64,000 nucleotides of DNA. Origin: JABFRJ01 sp033812735 (lineage in GTDB: Bacteria; Pseudomonadota; Alphaproteobacteria; Rhizobiales; Hyphomicrobiaceae). This document shows, piece after piece, positions 35,546-42,868 of this stretch (position 1 is the stretch's first letter; each line of letters begins with the position of its first letter). The notes beneath the pieces are model-generated. The model saw nothing but the letters and a program-made list of their open reading frames with translations, was not told the origin of the DNA and made no database searches. Where the stretch lies: NCBI GenBank assembly GCA_033812735.1, contig JAPXTA010000007.1, positions 1 to 64,000 of the forward strand, given 5' to 3'. The translations under genes were made by a program, and so were the position numbers.

Positions 35546-36337
35546 TTACTTGCGCGGATTGAGTTCGGGGCGGTACTCGAAGTGCATGGTGTCGTAGTGG
35601 TACCACTTGCCGCCCCAGATGAAGCCGTGGCGCTCGAAGATGTCGACGATCTCCTGGGGGATCGCATTGCGATGCCGGATATCGGGATTACCTTCCTTGG
35701 CGATGCGGCCGCCGTCCCAGAGCCAGTAGTTGGCAGGTGCTGCGGCGATATCGACGGCGATGCCCCAACCGTGGGCGCTCGGGCGTTTCGATCCGGCGAC
35801 CGGCCTGCAGACGTAGCCTCCTGCGGGGTGCTTCAGGAAGCGGTCGAAGGGCTCGGGGAGTTCGTCGAGCTCCTTGCTAACGGCTGCGAGCGCCTTGTCG
35901 ACGCCGTTGACGGACGTCACGCGCATCGTTCCGCCGCCCTTTTTCGGCAGCCAGGGCACGGCGACGATATGTGATGTTGTCTCGTTCTTGGCGCAGTCGC
36001 CGTACATGGCGTTGAACAGTGCAGCGCTGCGGGCGCGGCCGGGGTCTTCGTTGTGGGCGGGTAGAGCCGATGCTTTGCCGGTCCTGTAAGGTTGCGCGAA
36101 CATATCGACGATGTCGGCGCGGTCGAGGCGTTCCGTCCAGGGGAGCGTCGGGTGGCCGCCGCCGATCGGGATCCGCCTGCCCGATTTCGTGACCACCTCG
36201 CCATTGTCGATGCGATCGAGGGTCGCGGGATAGGCACGTCGCAAAGCTTCTGCCGCTTGCGACACATCTTGAGCCAGAGCGGATGGCGCCGCCGAGACGA
36301 CTGCGGCCAGGGTCGCACCGAGGCTGAGGCGTCTCAC
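35546..36337 (-). CDS. Exported M15-family peptidase (D,D-carboxypeptidase / L-Ala-D-Glu endopeptidase-like)
   Basis: A 263-residue protein with a signal peptide (MRRLSLGATLAAVVSAAPSALA) and a zinc-peptidase domain of the VanY/CwlK-like M15 group. The metal ligands are visible as His189 and Asp196 in SAHGWGIAVD and His252 in YDTMHFEY. Such enzymes cleave peptidoglycan stem peptides in the periplasm. The GTG start overlaps the stop of the GMC oxidoreductase gene by four bases (GTGA), an unusual coupling. The mature protein has two cysteines (in GDCAKN and YVCRP) that may form a disulfide. Confidence 0.88.
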   Translation of the reverse strand: MRRLSLGATLAAVVSAAPSALAQDVSQAAEALRRAYPATLDRIDNGEVVTKSGRRIPIGGGHPTLPWTERLDRADIVDMFAQPYRTGKASALPAHNEDPGRARSAALFNAMYGDCAKNETTSHIVAVPWLPKKGGGTMRVTSVNGVDKALAAVSKELDELPEPFDRFLKHPAGGYVCRPVAGSKRPSAHGWGIAVDIAAAPANYWLWDGGRIAKEGNPDIRHRNAIPQEIVDIFERHGFIWGGKWYHYDTMHFEYRPELNPRK

Positions 36338-37971
36338 GCGGCGGCGCGCGCGGTCGCGCGAGCGTCCTCCAGGATCATAGCTGCGGCCTTCTCGGCGATC
36401 ATCAGTGTCGGCGAATTGGTGTTGCCGGAGGTGATCGTCGGCATGATGGATGCGTCGGCGATGCGCAGGCCTTCGAGGCCATGCACCGTGAGGCGCGGCG
36501 ACACGACGGCGTCCGGGTCGGTGCCCATCTTGCAGGTGCCGATCGGATGGAAGATCGTCGTCGCGATATCGCCGGCAGCGCGCGCGAGGTCGTCGTCGGT
36601 TGCGATCTCTGGTCCGGGCCGGAACTCCTCGGGGCTATACTTCTGCAGCGCCGGCATGGCGACGATCTTGCGGGTCATGCGGATCGCGTCGGCAGCCACC
36701 CGGCGGTCTTCTTCCGTCGCCAGGTAGTTGGGCCGGATTTCGGGGTGCACGTTCGGATCGGGCGAGACGATGTGGACGTGGCCGCGGCTGGTCGGGCGCA
36801 GATTGCAAACGCTCGCCGTGAAGGCCGGGAATGGGTCGAGTGGTTCGCCGAACTTCGGCAGCGTCAACGGCTGGATATGATACTGCAAATTCGGCGTTTC
36901 GCGGCTCGGGTCCGATTTGACGAACGCGCCGAGTTGCGAGGGTGCCATCGTCATCGGGCCGCGGCGGAACAGGAGATACTCGAGGCCGAATCCGGCGCGG
37001 CGCAGCCAGCTCTGATAGCGCTCGTTCATGGTTTCGACGCCGGTGACTTTGTAGGCGCAGCGCACTTGCAGATGGTCCTGCAGGTTGCCGCCGACACCAG
37101 CGAGATCATGTGCAACGCCGACGCCGCTTTTCCTTAGTACCGTGGCGGGGCCGATGCCGGAGACTTGCAGGATTTGTGGAGAGCCGATGCTGCCGGCCGC
37201 GAGGATGACCTCTCTGCTTGCTTGGGCGGTGCGTTGGCTGCCCTCGTGTGCGTAGACGATGCCGGTGACGCGACGGCCATCGAGCGTCAGGCGGCGTGCC
37301 GAGGCATGGGTATGAATGGTCAGGTTGGTGCGGTGACGAATCGGCTTTAGGAACGCCTTCGACGTGTTCCAGCGGATGCCGGATTTCTGATTCACGTGAA
37401 AATAGCCGCAGCCTTCGTTGTTGCCGCGATTGAAGTCGTCGATTTTGGGTATGCCTGCTTCGGCGGCGGCGTCGCGGAAGGCGTCGAGGATTTTCCAGCG
37501 GATACGCGGTTGCTCGACGCGCCATTCGCCGCCCGCTTCGTGCAGACCTTCGAACGACGAGCGGTCCATCGCCATCTGATCCTGGTGCTTCTTGAAATAA
37601 GGAAGCACGTCGTCCCAGGCCCAGCCGGTGTTGCCGAGTTGGCGCCAGATGTCGTAGTCGCGCGCCTGTCCGCGCATATAGATCATGCCGTTGATGGAGG
37701 AACAGCCGCCGAGCATGCGGCCGCGCGGGTAGTTCAGAGCGCGGCCATTGAGGCCTGGTTCCTCGGCTGTCTTGTAGCCCCAGTCGGCGCGCGGATTGCC
37801 CATCAGGTAGAGGTAGCCGACGGGGATGTGGACCCAATGATAGTTGTCGCTGCCGCCCGCTTCGAGGAGGAGCACGCGGGTCTTCGGGTCGGCGGAGAGA
37901 CGGTTTGCGAGAAGGCAGCCAGCGGTTCCGGCGCCGACAATGACGTAGTCGTAGGTGTCGGATGTCGGCAT
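36334..37971 (-). CDS. GMC-family FAD-dependent oxidoreductase (choline/alcohol dehydrogenase-like)
   Basis: A 545-residue GMC flavoenzyme. The dinucleotide fold VGAGTAG (12-18) is at the N-terminus. The GMC signature PRGRMLGGCSSINGMIYMRG follows, and the C-terminal half has the catalytic histidine in TTIFHPIGTCKMG and the motif SGNTNSPTLMIAEKAA. Family members oxidise choline, polyethylene glycols, alkanols or sugars; this one lacks the neighbours of a betaine pathway (betB, betI), so choline is not supported. No signal peptide is seen. The gene is followed, with overlap, by an exported M15 peptidase. A palindromic TTCACGTGAA within it (37391-37400) is probably coincidental. Confidence 0.92.
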   Translation of the reverse strand: MPTSDTYDYVIVGAGTAGCLLANRLSADPKTRVLLLEAGGSDNYHWVHIPVGYLYLMGNPRADWGYKTAEEPGLNGRALNYPRGRMLGGCSSINGMIYMRGQARDYDIWRQLGNTGWAWDDVLPYFKKHQDQMAMDRSSFEGLHEAGGEWRVEQPRIRWKILDAFRDAAAEAGIPKIDDFNRGNNEGCGYFHVNQKSGIRWNTSKAFLKPIRHRTNLTIHTHASARRLTLDGRRVTGIVYAHEGSQRTAQASREVILAAGSIGSPQILQVSGIGPATVLRKSGVGVAHDLAGVGGNLQDHLQVRCAYKVTGVETMNERYQSWLRRAGFGLEYLLFRRGPMTMAPSQLGAFVKSDPSRETPNLQYHIQPLTLPKFGEPLDPFPAFTASVCNLRPTSRGHVHIVSPDPNVHPEIRPNYLATEEDRRVAADAIRMTRKIVAMPALQKYSPEEFRPGPEIATDDDLARAAGDIATTIFHPIGTCKMGTDPDAVVSPRLTVHGLEGLRIADASIMPTITSGNTNSPTLMIAEKAAAMILEDARATARAAA

Positions 37972-38022
37972 GGCGGTTCCCCGGTTTTGTCGCCTAGAGT
38001 GATACGCCGTTGCGGTGCCGGT

Positions 38023-38610
38023 TCAAGCCTTTCGGCCGAGGAAGACGAGTTCGCCTGATTTCCACGGCGTGCGTGCGATTTCGGTGAACCCTGCGTGGGC
38101 ATAGAAGCGAACGTTGCGGGCAGCGGCGCTGGTGACGACATGCAAGCCGGGCAGGCCGGCGGCGGCGACTTGAGCCGCGAAGGCATCGATCAGGCGGCGG
38201 CCGATGCCGCGATTGCGGTAGGCCTCGTCGAGGTTGATGTGCAGGTGCGCCGGGTAGTCGCTCACCGCGTCGGCGAACGCGGTGAAGTAGGTGAGCGCTT
38301 CGAAGCGGGGATTGCCGACTGGGTTGCTTGTTGTTCCCACTAGATATCCTGCGACGTGGTCCGCCTCTGTCAGGGCCAGCCAAACGTGCTGCTGATCATG
38401 GTCGAGGTAGTCGCCGAGCCACAGATTGCGGAATGCCTGCCGTTGTTGCTGGTCGGTTATAGGGCGGGCAGTGGTTGCCCAAAATATGGTGTCGATACCG
38501 GCGATGAGATGCATGCGCGACACAGGGTCGACCGGTTGGTCCGCTAGTCGTTCGATGCGGATTTCTTCGTCTTTTCCGATGGTTGTCATCCAGCCGTCAT
38601 TCTTGTCCAT
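38023..38610 (-). CDS. GNAT-family N-acetyltransferase
   Basis: A 195-residue protein from ATG 38610 (MDKNDGWMTTIGKDEEIRIERL); ATG 38589 is a shorter alternative. The acetyl-CoA-binding motif A is LHINLDEAYRNRGIGRRLI with RNRGIG, followed by motif B in NVRFYAHAGFTEI. The N-terminal half has an extended HAGIDTIFWATTARPI-like region typical of the GNAT proteins related to O-GlcNAcase-associated acetyltransferases, which often act on small amines or antibiotics. The substrate is unknown. A 10-bp inverted repeat lies 38 bases upstream of the start. Confidence 0.85.
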   Translation of the reverse strand: MDKNDGWMTTIGKDEEIRIERLADQPVDPVSRMHLIAGIDTIFWATTARPITDQQQRQAFRNLWLGDYLDHDQQHVWLALTEADHVAGYLVGTTSNPVGNPRFEALTYFTAFADAVSDYPAHLHINLDEAYRNRGIGRRLIDAFAAQVAAAGLPGLHVVTSAAARNVRFYAHAGFTEIARTPWKSGELVFLGRKA

Positions 38611-38647
38611 GGCCAAATGTGGCGCCTGAGACTCACCCTTTGCAACT

Positions 38648-38679
38648 CGAATCACACAAGCCGTGGTAGGTGTGATTCG
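38648..38679. repeat. Perfect 10-bp inverted repeat upstream of the GNAT gene
   Basis: CGAATCACAC and GTGTGATTCG are perfect inverted copies separated by 12 bases. The element sits 38 bases before the GNAT ATG on the minus strand, in a promoter-like position. Two half-sites separated by one helical turn are typical of a dimeric regulator binding site, but a hairpin in RNA is also possible. Confidence 0.55.
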
Positions 38680-38919
38680 TCAGATCATACCAGCGAGGCG
38701 CACATCCTCACGAGATCGACAGATTTACCGACGGCCAGGCGGACTTGGATGGGACCGCTGCCAACACCCGTCGGATTTGTGACGCTCGCCACGAAGGCAG
38801 CAGACCTTCCCGCGATCCCATCCCGAACCGCCGCATCTTCCGACCTCTTGAGCCCTCGCGCGCTTGCCGCCCGTTTTGCCGGCGGAACAGCGCACGCAGG
38901 ACGTTGGGGGAGAGGCATT

Positions 38920-38935
38920 TCACTCCAAGGAGTGA
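38920..38935 (+). promoter_or_regulatory. Palindrome overlapping the ribosome-binding site of a short ORF
   Basis: TCACTCCAAGGAGTGA is a 7-bp inverted repeat with AA in the centre. The AAGGAG at 38927-38932 is the likely Shine-Dalgarno of the frame at 38939. In RNA the stem would be six pairs with a CAAG tetraloop, hiding the right half of the ribosome-binding site. It could act as a translational switch or as a DNA operator. Confidence 0.45.
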
Positions 38936-38938
38936 TCC

Positions 38939-39082
38939 ATGCAGAAGCGCCTCCTGACGTGCTTTGGCGTTCCCTTGCTTCCTCAGAGAGAGAGTCGGGT
39001 CGAGTTGGCGGTCGAGCCGAAATGGCGGCAAGTGCTTCTCTTGCGCAAACAACCGCACCACCGGCCTCCAAGTAGGGCCTGA
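38939..39082 (+). CDS. Short ORF (47 aa) of unknown function with a strong ribosome-binding site
   Basis: A 48-codon frame opens at ATG 38939, six bases after a perfect AAGGAG, and closes at TGA 39080-39082, 48 bases before a strong intrinsic terminator. The translated product starts MQKRLLTCFGVPLLPQ and is basic (many Arg, Lys and His) with a Pro/His-rich tail HHRPPSRA. I recognise no family. Longer frames on either strand over the same bases have no ribosome-binding site and unlikely compositions. The unit may equally be a non-coding RNA. The ribosome-binding site and terminator are the positive evidence; coding is not proved. Confidence 0.4.
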   Translation: MQKRLLTCFGVPLLPQRESRVELAVEPKWRQVLLLRKQPHHRPPSRA

Positions 39083-39130
39083 GTGGGCGTTATGCCGGTC
39101 GCCGTGCGATGGCGGATCGGCCACGATATC

Positions 39131-39165
39131 AACGGCCCGGGGCGCAAGCTCCGGGTTGTTTTTTT
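39131..39165 (+). terminator. Strong intrinsic terminator with GCAA tetraloop, upstream of vapBC
   Basis: An uninterrupted 13-pair stem (AACGGCCCGGGGC with GCTCCGGGTTGTT, including three G-U pairs) encloses a GCAA GNRA tetraloop and runs into seven T (39159-39165). It terminates transcription on the + strand. The only + strand gene before it on this side of ptsP is the 47-codon frame, so it reveals a separate small transcription unit between 38611 and 39131. It also insulates vapBC. Confidence 0.88.
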
Positions 39166-39196
39166 CGGGGTCGGGCTAGTGATAGGGTAACGGTTG

Positions 39197-39211
39197 AGGT
39201 ATATTATACCT
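39197..39211. promoter_or_regulatory. Palindromic operator/promoter element of vapBC
   Basis: AGGTATA-T-TATACCT is a perfect 7-bp inverted repeat around a single T, 22 bases before the vapB ATG. It contains TATATT/TATTAT sequences able to serve as a -10 box, so antitoxin binding here would occlude RNA polymerase. VapB antitoxins are known to autorepress at such palindromes, with VapC as co-repressor. Confidence 0.7.
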
Positions 39212-39233
39212 AATTTGGCAGAAGGTAGATGGG

Positions 39234-39494
39234 ATGCCCCTCAGCATCAAGGACCAAGAGACCGAGCAGCTTGCCCGGGAGTTGGCGAAGATTACCGGCG
39301 AGACCATAACCGAGGCAACGAAGCGGGCGCTGCAAGAGCGGCTGCGGCGAGTCGGTGGGGCGCATGGAAGCCGTCGCGCCAATTTGCTCGCTGAAATGGC
39401 CGATATCAGACGGCGCTGGCGCAGCATGACGGTGCTGGATGATCGGACAGCCGAGGACATCATCGGCTACGACGAGCATGGGGCGCCGCGCTGA
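39234..39494 (+). CDS. vapB: VapB-type antitoxin (PSK/RHH-like transcription factor)
   Basis: An 86-residue antitoxin. The N-terminal half (MPLSIKDQETEQLARELAKITGETITEATKRAL) is the ribbon-helix-helix-like DNA-binding domain of the PSK_trans_fac family. The C-terminal half (MADIRRRWRSMTVLDDRTAEDIIGYDEHG) is the flexible toxin-neutralising arm with Arg/Trp residues that insert in the VapC active site. It is followed by VapC with a one-base overlap (TGATG) and preceded by its palindromic operator. Confidence 0.92.
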   Translation: MPLSIKDQETEQLARELAKITGETITEATKRALQERLRRVGGAHGSRRANLLAEMADIRRRWRSMTVLDDRTAEDIIGYDEHGAPR

Positions 39495-39895
39495 TGGTCA
39501 TCGATACATCGGCCATCGTGGCGATCGCGTTCGATGAGCCGGAGGCCAAAGCGTTCGAGGCATTAATTGCCGATGACGACGTGCGGCTGATTTCGGCCGC
39601 GACACTGCTCGAGGCGGCCATCGTTCTCGAGACGCGGTTCGGGGACGAGGGCGGCCGCGAGCTGGATTTGTGGTTGATCAAGATCGATGCCGATGTGATT
39701 GCGATCGACGCTGAACAAGCGAATGTCGCGCGGCGGGCTTGGCGGCTCTACGGCAAGGGGCGGCACGCGGCAGGCTTGAACTTCGGGGACTGCTTCTCTT
39801 ATGCGCTAGCGATGACACGTGGCGAAAAGCTGCTCTACAAGGGTGGCGACTTCTCGAAAACCGACGTGGCAACCGCTACGGCAGCATCGTCGTAA
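39494..39895 (+). CDS. vapC: VapC toxin, PIN-domain ribonuclease
   Basis: A 133-residue PIN-domain endoribonuclease. The acidic metal-binding residues are in place: Asp4 in MVIDTSAIV, Glu40 in SAATLLEA, Asp99 in NFGDCFSYALA and Asp119 in GGDF. VapC toxins of this group cut tRNA-fMet or other structured RNAs and stop translation when VapB is degraded. The gene overlaps vapB by one base and converges with the next gene, whose stop is four bases away. It appears intact. Confidence 0.93.
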   Translation: MVIDTSAIVAIAFDEPEAKAFEALIADDDVRLISAATLLEAAIVLETRFGDEGGRELDLWLIKIDADVIAIDAEQANVARRAWRLYGKGRHAAGLNFGDCFSYALAMTRGEKLLYKGGDFSKTDVATATAASS

Positions 39896-39899
39896 CGTC

Positions 39900-40625
39900 T
39901 CAAATCCTCTTCAAGAACTCCGTCAGATCCATGGTCATGTGATGGATGTGGGCGGGGCGCTCGGTCCAAGACCGGATCTTCTTCTGAATGGGACTGTCGT
40001 ACTCGTGGTCGGCGTGGACGAGCACTGTTGTCATGCCCATTTCGTGCGGCGCTTCGAGGTTATGCGGCATGTCCTCGAACATGGCGCTCTGGCGCGGTTC
40101 GACGTTGTGATGGTCGAGAAACTTTTCATAAGGCCGTTTATGCGGCTTTGGAATGTAGTCCGACGCGACGATGTCGTAGATCGCCTCGAACTGGTCGAGA
40201 ATGCCGATCTTGCCGGCAACGTTTTCGGCGTGACGGACGGTGCCGTTGGTGAAGATCAGCTTGCGGCCGGGGAGGGCTGCGATTGCTTCTCGGAGTGCCT
40301 TGTTTTCCGAGACGGCGCTCAGGTCGATGTCGTGGACGTAATCGAGGAAGGCCTTGGGGTCCATTTTGTGGACTTGCATCATGCCTGAAAGCGTCGTGCC
40401 GAACTGGCGGTAGTAGGCCTTCTGCAGGTGGCGGGCATAGGGGTAGGGAACCCCTAAGAATTTCTGGATGAAGGCGCCCATACGGTGGTCCACCTCGGCG
40501 AAGAGGTTGCAGGCCGCCGGATAGAGCGTGTTGTCGAGGTCGAAGATCCAGATCCGGGTATCGTCGAACGACCCGGCCGGGCGACTTTCGGGCGAAGGTG
40601 TGGAGGCTGTTGTTGCGTCGGCCAT
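39900..40625 (-). CDS. HAD-family pyrimidine 5'-nucleotidase
   Basis: A 241-residue haloacid dehalogenase-like phosphatase of the SDT1/pyrimidine 5'-nucleotidase group. Motif I is FDLDNTLYP with Asp29 (nucleophile) and Asp31. The family motif MQVHKMDPKAFLDYVHDID identifies the branch, motif II is in IFTNGTVRHAENV, and motif III/IV in PHKRPYEKF and FEDMPHNL. ATG 40625 is chosen because upstream in-frame residues do not resemble the family. It probably removes phosphate from UMP/CMP or damaged pyrimidine nucleotides. Confidence 0.9.
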   Translation of the reverse strand: MADATTASTPSPESRPAGSFDDTRIWIFDLDNTLYPAACNLFAEVDHRMGAFIQKFLGVPYPYARHLQKAYYRQFGTTLSGMMQVHKMDPKAFLDYVHDIDLSAVSENKALREAIAALPGRKLIFTNGTVRHAENVAGKIGILDQFEAIYDIVASDYIPKPHKRPYEKFLDHHNVEPRQSAMFEDMPHNLEAPHEMGMTTVLVHADHEYDSPIQKKIRSWTERPAHIHHMTMDLTEFLKRI

Positions 40626-40853
40626 GCGTGGTTTCAACGGTCCCATTTTTTCAAACTGTGAGCGGATTTTTAAACAAAGCTCAAGGTGTTTGTCGTGTGA
40701 TGGGCGGCTAGGGTCGTTCGGACGGCTGGCCGGGTTCATCGGCTGGGTTCGGCTGGACGCGTGGGATCGCCCTATTTGTTTGTTTTGTCGCGCATCATAT
40801 TGGGACTCCGGCTTGCCGGTTCCGATGCGCTACAGGCGCCGGGGAGAAGCGGT

Positions 40854-41498
40854 ATGCAGCCTGCGGGGTTTGGCAAACGCGGTATGGCTTCGGGACGGCC
40901 GGGCCGGTCTCGTGCGGCTGTTCTGGACGACGACGTCCCGTCCGTGCCGCGCCGACTCGATGACGCTGCGATTGCCAGCATGGTCGCGCGGGACGAGACC
41001 CTGCCGCAATGGGCGAAGGTGACCTACTCGCGAAATTTGAAGGCGACGGGGATCTTCCTTGCGGTTTTCATGCTGCTGTTCCTGTTCTACCTGCCGCATC
41101 TGCAGCGCGACGTCATGCACGCCGATCACTTCAAGCCGACGTCGCAGGTGAGTGTCACATCGGCCAAGTGCCATACCGTGCTGCTGATCGCGAGCTTCTG
41201 TAGCTTCACGATGCGTCCGACCGCTGGCGACAGCCCGGCGGTGTGGAAGACGCGCATGCTCGTGGGGTTGTCTGCCATCGAAGGACCGATCCGCCCAGTT
41301 CAGTCGACGCGCGAGCCGTCGGTGATGTCGGTGAATATTGCGACCGACAACTTTCTGACCGCGCGCATCGTCACCTTCGGCTTTTTGAGCGCCGTGCTGT
41401 GGGGCTTCATCGTGATGGGCGTGCGCCGTCTCGCCTCAGGCCGCTATATCGGCGGCCCCGAGTGGGAGCGGCAGTTCGGGATGCGCGCGGAGGCGTGA
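40854..41498 (+). CDS. Uncharacterised protein with two membrane segments
   Basis: No family recognised. From ATG 40854 (preceded by GGGGAGAAG at 40842-40850) the protein has 214 residues: a hydrophilic N-terminus rich in Arg and Asp, a first membrane segment (FLAVFMLLFLFYL, about 64-82), a roughly 85-residue loop, and a second membrane segment (LSAVLWGFIVMGVRR, about 170-190), then a short tail. Two cysteines (KCHT, FCSF) lie at the start of the loop, which would face the periplasm if the N-terminus is cytoplasmic. It converges with the MoxR ATPase gene with no bases between the two stops. Confidence 0.75.
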   Translation: MQPAGFGKRGMASGRPGRSRAAVLDDDVPSVPRRLDDAAIASMVARDETLPQWAKVTYSRNLKATGIFLAVFMLLFLFYLPHLQRDVMHADHFKPTSQVSVTSAKCHTVLLIASFCSFTMRPTAGDSPAVWKTRMLVGLSAIEGPIRPVQSTREPSVMSVNIATDNFLTARIVTFGFLSAVLWGFIVMGVRRLASGRYIGGPEWERQFGMRAEA

Positions 41499-42347
41499 TT
41501 ACTCGCTCGTTTTGCGCCGCGCCATGAAGGCGAGGCGTTCGAAGAGGTGGACGTCCTGCTCGTTCTTCAGGAGCGCTCCGTGCAGGGGCGGGATGAGCTT
41601 GCGCGGATCCTGTTCGCGCAGCGTCTCGGGGCCAATGTCCTCGTTCATCAAGAGCTTCAGCCAGTCGAGCAGCTCCGATGTCGACGGCTTCTTCTTGAGG
41701 CCCGGCACGTCGCGGATGTCGTAGAAGATCTTGAGTGCCTCTTGAACGAGGCGGCCTTTGATGTTCGGGTAATGCACGTCGATGATCGAGCGCATCGTGT
41801 CCTGGTCGGGGAACTTGATGTAGTGGAAGAAGCAGCGGCGCAGGAACGCGTCCGGCAGTTCCTTTTCGTTATTCGAGGTGATGATGACGATCGGGCGCTG
41901 GTGAGCCTTGATGGTCTCTCCCGTCTCGTAGACGAAGAACTCCATGCGATCGAGTTCTTGAAGGAGGTCGTTCGGAAATTCGATGTCGGCTTTGTCGATC
42001 TCGTCGATGAGGAGGATTGGGCGCGCCGGCGAGGTGAACGACTCCCAGAGTTTGCCCTTCTTGATGTAGTTGGCGATGTCCTGGACCTTGGCGTCGCCAA
42101 GTTGGCTGTCGCGCAGGCGGCTGACCGCGTCGTACTCGTAAAGGCCCTGTTGCGCCTTCGTCGTCGACTTGATGTGCCACTCGATGAGGGGCGCTTGGAG
42201 TGCCTTGGCAACCTCGATGGCGAGGACTGTTTTGCCGGTACCGGGTTCGCCCTTGATGAGCAGTGGGCGCTGGAGCGTGACAGCGGCGTTGACCGCAACC
42301 TTCAGATCGTCGGTCGCGACATAGCTTTTCGTACCTGTGAACTTCAT
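41499..42347 (-). CDS. MoxR-family AAA+ ATPase
   Basis: A 282-residue AAA+ ATPase of the MoxR class, chaperone-like ATPases that mature or remodel protein complexes, usually with a VWA-domain partner. Walker A GEPGTGKT is at 33-40, Walker B in ILLIDEIDKADIEFPNDLLQ, sensor 1 in IVIITSNNEKELPDAF and the arginine fingers in FLRRC. ATG 42347 gives MKFTGTKSYVATDDL, the usual start; an in-frame extension of 11 residues is possible. No VWA (CoxE-like) gene lies beside it here. The stop codon abuts that of the membrane protein gene. Confidence 0.92.
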   Translation of the reverse strand: MKFTGTKSYVATDDLKVAVNAAVTLQRPLLIKGEPGTGKTVLAIEVAKALQAPLIEWHIKSTTKAQQGLYEYDAVSRLRDSQLGDAKVQDIANYIKKGKLWESFTSPARPILLIDEIDKADIEFPNDLLQELDRMEFFVYETGETIKAHQRPIVIITSNNEKELPDAFLRRCFFHYIKFPDQDTMRSIIDVHYPNIKGRLVQEALKIFYDIRDVPGLKKKPSTSELLDWLKLLMNEDIGPETLREQDPRKLIPPLHGALLKNEQDVHLFERLAFMARRKTSE

Positions 42348-42437
42348 GACAGCTCCCATGCCCGTCGTCTGGTCGCGCATGTTCAGGCGCCCCAGCGGGA
42401 GACCGTAGAATCTCAGTTCAGGATGGGCAAGGGGTAG

Positions 42438-42470
42438 GGCTCCCTTCGCTCAGCCGAACGGGAGGGAGCC
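42438..42470 (-). terminator. Hairpin after the VOC gene
   Basis: GGCTCCCT and AGGGAGCC form a perfect 8-bp inverted repeat with a 17-base interior that itself has a short TTCG/CGAA pair. It is 14 bases downstream of the VOC stop (minus strand) and 90 bases upstream of the MoxR start. No strong T-run follows on the minus strand, so it may be a weak terminator or mRNA-stabilising hairpin. Confidence 0.4.
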
Positions 42471-42483
42471 TTTCGAGATGCCG

Positions 42484-42858
42484 TCAGAACTTGCTGAGGC
42501 AGATCTTGTTGCCGTCGAGGTCACGGAAGTAGGCGGCGTAGAAGCCGCTGTCGCCACGCGGGCCCGGTGCGCCCTCATCCTTGCCGCCGAGTGCCAGCGC
42601 CTTGGCGTGGGCTGCCTTGATCTTGGCTTCGTCGGTGCAATGGATCGCGATCATCGTGCCGTTGCCCGATGTGGCGGGCTTGTCGTCGAAGGGAACGCCG
42701 ACGGCAAATGCTGGCGCCATTGGGTTGTCTTTCGAGCCATAGGCTTGGCTTTTGCCAAAATCCATCGTGCGGCCGTAGCCGAGTTCGCCGAACACGGCGT
42801 CGTAGAATGCGAGCGCTTTCGGTTTGTCGTTGGTTCCAACCATCGCATAGGCAAGCAT
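42484..42858 (-). CDS. VOC-superfamily (glyoxalase-like) protein
   Basis: A single vicinal oxygen chelate domain of 124 residues from ATG 42858 (MLAYAMVGTNDKPKALAFYD). The beta-alpha-beta-beta-beta repeats are recognisable: KALAFYDAVFGELGY and the closing FYAAYFRDLDGNKICLSKF with the usual F-R-DPDGN-like motif (FRDLDGN). Members include glyoxalases, dioxygenases and fosfomycin/bleomycin resistance proteins; metal ligands are not obvious enough to assign a reaction. Ten bases separate it from the SDR gene upstream. Confidence 0.88.
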   Translation of the reverse strand: MLAYAMVGTNDKPKALAFYDAVFGELGYGRTMDFGKSQAYGSKDNPMAPAFAVGVPFDDKPATSGNGTMIAIHCTDEAKIKAAHAKALALGGKDEGAPGPRGDSGFYAAYFRDLDGNKICLSKF

Positions 42859-42868
42859 GGCGTATCCT

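Noticed and set aside
38617..39124. 140-150 codon frames on both strands in the gap before vapBC
   Set aside because: No ribosome-binding sites and unlikely composition; only the 47-codon frame at 38939 and the terminator are supported.
38760..39130. Possible SRP RNA, tmRNA, 6S RNA or RNase P RNA in the gap
   Set aside because: The diagnostic conserved stretches (such as the SRP GGAAGGAAGCAGCC-type loop, the tmRNA tag, or the RNase P GAAAGTCCGGGC segment) were looked for and not found.
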